From Leptoclinus maculatus (taxonomy: Eukaryota > Chordata > Actinopteri > Perciformes > Stichaeidae), in assembly GCA_032191485.1 (NCBI GenBank), contig JAVDOI010000003.1, forward strand, positions 21,376,873 through 21,440,872: a DNA stretch of 64,000 nucleotides, given 5' to 3'. The notes under the pieces were generated by a model. It saw only the letters and a list, made by a program, of their open reading frames with translations, did not search any database and was not told the DNA's origin. Shown here piece after piece: positions 61,241 through 64,000 of this stretch (position 1 is its first letter; every line of letters starts with the position of its first letter). The position numbers were made by a program, and so were the translations under genes.

Positions 61241-64000
61241 CCTTGATGAAGGTTAACTAACATTTTTGTTGCCTAAAATGTCTTATTCAGCATTTGGTTG
61301 TTACTTAGCTCCACCCTCATGTGTCACCTCAGGTTGCAGAAATGGCGCCAAAACGCCAAACTTGGTCGACTTCTGACATCTATCTTCGCTGTTAAATTAA
61401 TGCTCTGACACTCCAGCTTTCCATTCTTCCTCCTCCTCCCCCCCCTCTCTCCGTGCCAACATGCAGAGTGTTTATACCCCCCCGCCCCCCCCCCGCCCCC
61501 CCACTGACTCCACGGTGCACAGCTTCCTCCAGGGCTCTGTCAGCTTGGCCCGGCCGTGGCAACATGCACGCCACGCAGAAAGGTCAGCCCGGATTAGACC
61601 TTCTCTGAGCCGCCGCGGCGCCTGCAGACGCCCGCTGTGAGCTGCCGGGCTCCTCGGTGACAGCAGGTGTCTTCAGGACCCCGTGGGTTTGTTTTCTCCA
61701 CCACCTCAAACAGACACTTCTCACACCACCTCTGCTGCAACGTGACGGAGCATCAGCAGCACAACTCCTCCTCGTGAGAATCTTACATCATTTTGTTGCG
61801 GTTTTACAGCCAGAGCTCGACTTCTTCATGTTGATGTAACTGCTGACCTGTTTGAGTCTCCGTGTAGGTGTGATGCTGCATCTCCAAAATATCAACAGGA
61901 AGAACCGGAGAGGAACATTCTTTCACCTTAGAGAAAACTGTGTGTTTGTATAACTTCTTCTTGTCTTTGGTTAAGTAAACATTTGATTCAACATCGATAA
62001 AAACACTATTTACATGTCTAGGGATTAAACAAAGAAGGCCAATTTGCTTTAGAAACAGGAGTTCTTAAAAACCTACATTTGTTTCTTTCTAATGAATTTT
62101 TTTGGACCGATTAAGTGAGCGTGGACATTTTCCCACGGCACACCTGAGGATCTCTCACGGCACACTGGTGCTCTGCAGTGTTGAGCTGGAACATGCATCC
62201 GCCATTTAAATCTCTCTCCGTAGATTTAAATCTGTTCAAAAGTGAAAAATCCTGCATGAAAAGTTGGATTCAACTGATGTGTTGTAATGATCCCCCTCAA
62301 GAGTTCTTTGAATACTCAACATGTTTGGATTCATAAGTGATAAGTGGTTATATGTCAACATCTGACAAGAAGCTCCATAAGATGTTATGTCTTTGATTTC
62401 AGGATGGAGTCGTACTTTATCGTTCCTCAAGTTTAAAGCGTTAATGAACGAAAGGTGACCGTTTTATTTAAATGTGAACACCTGAGGATGACGTGTGATC
62501 GTGATAGAAGCAGGACTTTGTGCTTTAATGAGGGCTGTCAGCCTAAAGAGACTGGCAGCTCACCGCTTTCATGAGTATTAAGAGATTTGCTCGTGCTTTT
62601 TCTTTTTTTAAAGTGCCACTATCCCAGTTTGTAAGCTGTAAACAAAGTACCAGATTGATAACAAATTCATGACGACAAACTGTTAATCTACAAAAGGACA
62701 AAGTTCAACCAGGAGGCAGATAAGAAAGACCTGTTTACACCAGTTTAGGTCAAAAGTTTTCCAAATAATTAAAATAATGAATAGTTCAACTGTAAACTTG
62801 TCTCTCAATGTGGTTAAACAATTAGTTGATTAACTCAGAAATGTACTCTATCATAAATTGTATTATTATTTCATTACATTTGTATCCTTTCACAGTATCT
62901 ATATATTTGTTTCTGTTAATGCACATTGTCTCTGACAAAAAATAAATGAAATGAAAATAACTTGACAAAAGAATAAAAAACCAACTGCTCAGATAATTGT
63001 ATTAATCATATTAATTGTTCAATAAATTGTTGTTCAATAAAATTATTCATTAATTGTTTAATCCAAAGATTAATCTAAAATATTTGCTTTTACTTACATT
63101 TTTCTATTTTATAGCTTTGCAAAGTGAATATATTTAGGTTTTCGGGTTGTCCGACACACAAACATGCAATCTGAAGCCTCATCAGTTAATCAGATAAATA
63201 CTGTGGAGAAAAATATGTTTCACTTCTGCAGATCGTCTTCACAAAGATGAGGAAAGTTCTCCAAAGAAGGAAGGTTACAGTTTGGACCTGCGGGGTCCTC
63301 ACAAACCAGGTATATGTACGCGTTTGTGTGCGCGTACACGAGTTGGCAGCGCCTGCGTGTCTCCAGCTCGGCACGGCTTTCCAACTAAAAATACTTCCCG
63401 CCTGCTTCAGCCATCAGAGTCGGCAACGAGGGGAAGTCGGTCCGCAATGAGTCTATAATAATCTCTGCCGCTTCTTCTTTCACACTGCACCTCGAGCCGC
63501 CCACCCACTGCCCTTCAGTCAGCATCCGTCTATTCTTCCAGCCTGCTAATACGGGAAAGCGGCAACAACAACGTCAATGTTAGCAAAGAGGGGACGAGAG
63601 AGACTCTTGACTGTGTCCTCTTCAGTGGCTGGAAAGTTACGTGACATTGATTTCCTCTCGGCCTGCGTCCCCCTCCCCCGACTCGCTGCTGTTTTAAAAG
63701 ACAACCAACAGAAAACACCACCCAGCGGGCGGCTCATCGAACCCATGATGAGAGACACCTGAACCACGGCATCAGGAGGATCCACAGTTCAATACTCCAT
63801 TCAGACACTGAAGCATGAGGTTTAAACTTTCTTGGGACACTTTGTTTATGCACTCAATATTTTTTTATGTAACTTAAAAGAGGTAATGTATCCCAGAAGG
63901 GCAATTACGCCTTAAAGTCCTTCACGGCCTGTTGGACAATGTTCCAATAACGTTATCCCCAGGGGAAAAGGAAATACTGGTTTCTGACTCGCTGGAAGTT

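Larger units (their letters stand above)
58528..64000 (-). other. kcnh5: Intron upstream of the S4-S5 exon (runs off the window)
   Basis: No coding exon was recognised in these 5.5 kb. I looked on the minus strand for S1-S3 and PAS-domain motifs and saw none, so the preceding exon lies past the window edge. It holds two copies of the ~0.5-kb dispersed repeat (58.95-59.31 and 60.38-60.57 kb), a near-perfect hairpin (59.54-59.64 kb), C/G homopolymer runs (60.74-60.76, 60.94 and 61.48-61.50 kb), and a fragment of the second repeat family near 61.2 kb. The remainder, including 61.6-64.0 kb, shows nothing further that I can name. Confidence 0.8.

Noticed and set aside
58528..64000. Search for the S1-S3 exon
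   Set aside because: No LSCLPYD, LNFHTTF or similar motif on the minus strand. It is presumed beyond the right edge.

Overview
This is vertebrate, almost certainly teleost fish, nuclear DNA. Pointers to this are GT-AG spliced exons of a voltage-gated potassium channel spread over about 37 kb, long introns, very frequent (CA)n/(GT)n and (GA)n microsatellites, several minisatellites, and remains of hAT, L2-like LINE and TIR elements of types common in fish. Nothing bacterial, viral or operon-like is present. The only protein-coding gene I can support is on the minus strand.

The gene is an ether-a-go-go (EAG) channel and best fits KCNH5 (EAG2, Kv10.2). Six internal exons were placed, in transcript order from right to left: S4-S5 (58527-58370), pore and S6 start (57757-57486), S6 end and C-linker (36716-36517), a 60-bp C-linker/pre-cNBHD exon (35551-35492), cNBHD part 1 (34106-33914) and cNBHD part 2 (21790-21594). 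All junctions are GT-AG, the reading phases join exactly, and together they give 360 uninterrupted codons. The 5' exons (PAS domain, S1-S3) should lie beyond base 64000 and the large C-terminal exon before base 1. I found neither here, so the window is an internal slice of the gene.

Layout: 1-21593 is intronic, with a hAT fossil (4.2-6.0 kb), a 12-bp minisatellite (8.2-8.6 kb), GA-rich DNA (8.9-9.5 kb), a 1.06-kb TTTCCGTG-type minisatellite (13.5-14.6 kb), a 603-bp TIR element (15.7-16.3 kb) and a possible solo LTR (18.8-19.2 kb). 21.8-33.9 kb is a 12-kb intron with a 5'-truncated LINE and several microsatellites. 33.9-36.7 kb holds three clustered exons. 36.7-57.5 kb is a 20.8-kb intron with a 29/31-bp minisatellite, a long (GT)n tract and a short hAT-type element. 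57.5-58.5 kb holds the pore and S4-S5 exons. 58.5-64 kb is the start of another long intron, with a striking 43-bp-arm hairpin.

Two dispersed repeat families recur through the introns: a roughly 0.5-kb element with seven full or truncated copies, and a shorter family recognisable by 'cctaaacctaactaag' and 'acgaaccgttgtatgag'. No new biological system was found. The most unusual items are the near-perfect hairpin at 59.5 kb, the well-bounded TIR element at 15.7 kb and the multi-copy repeat family.
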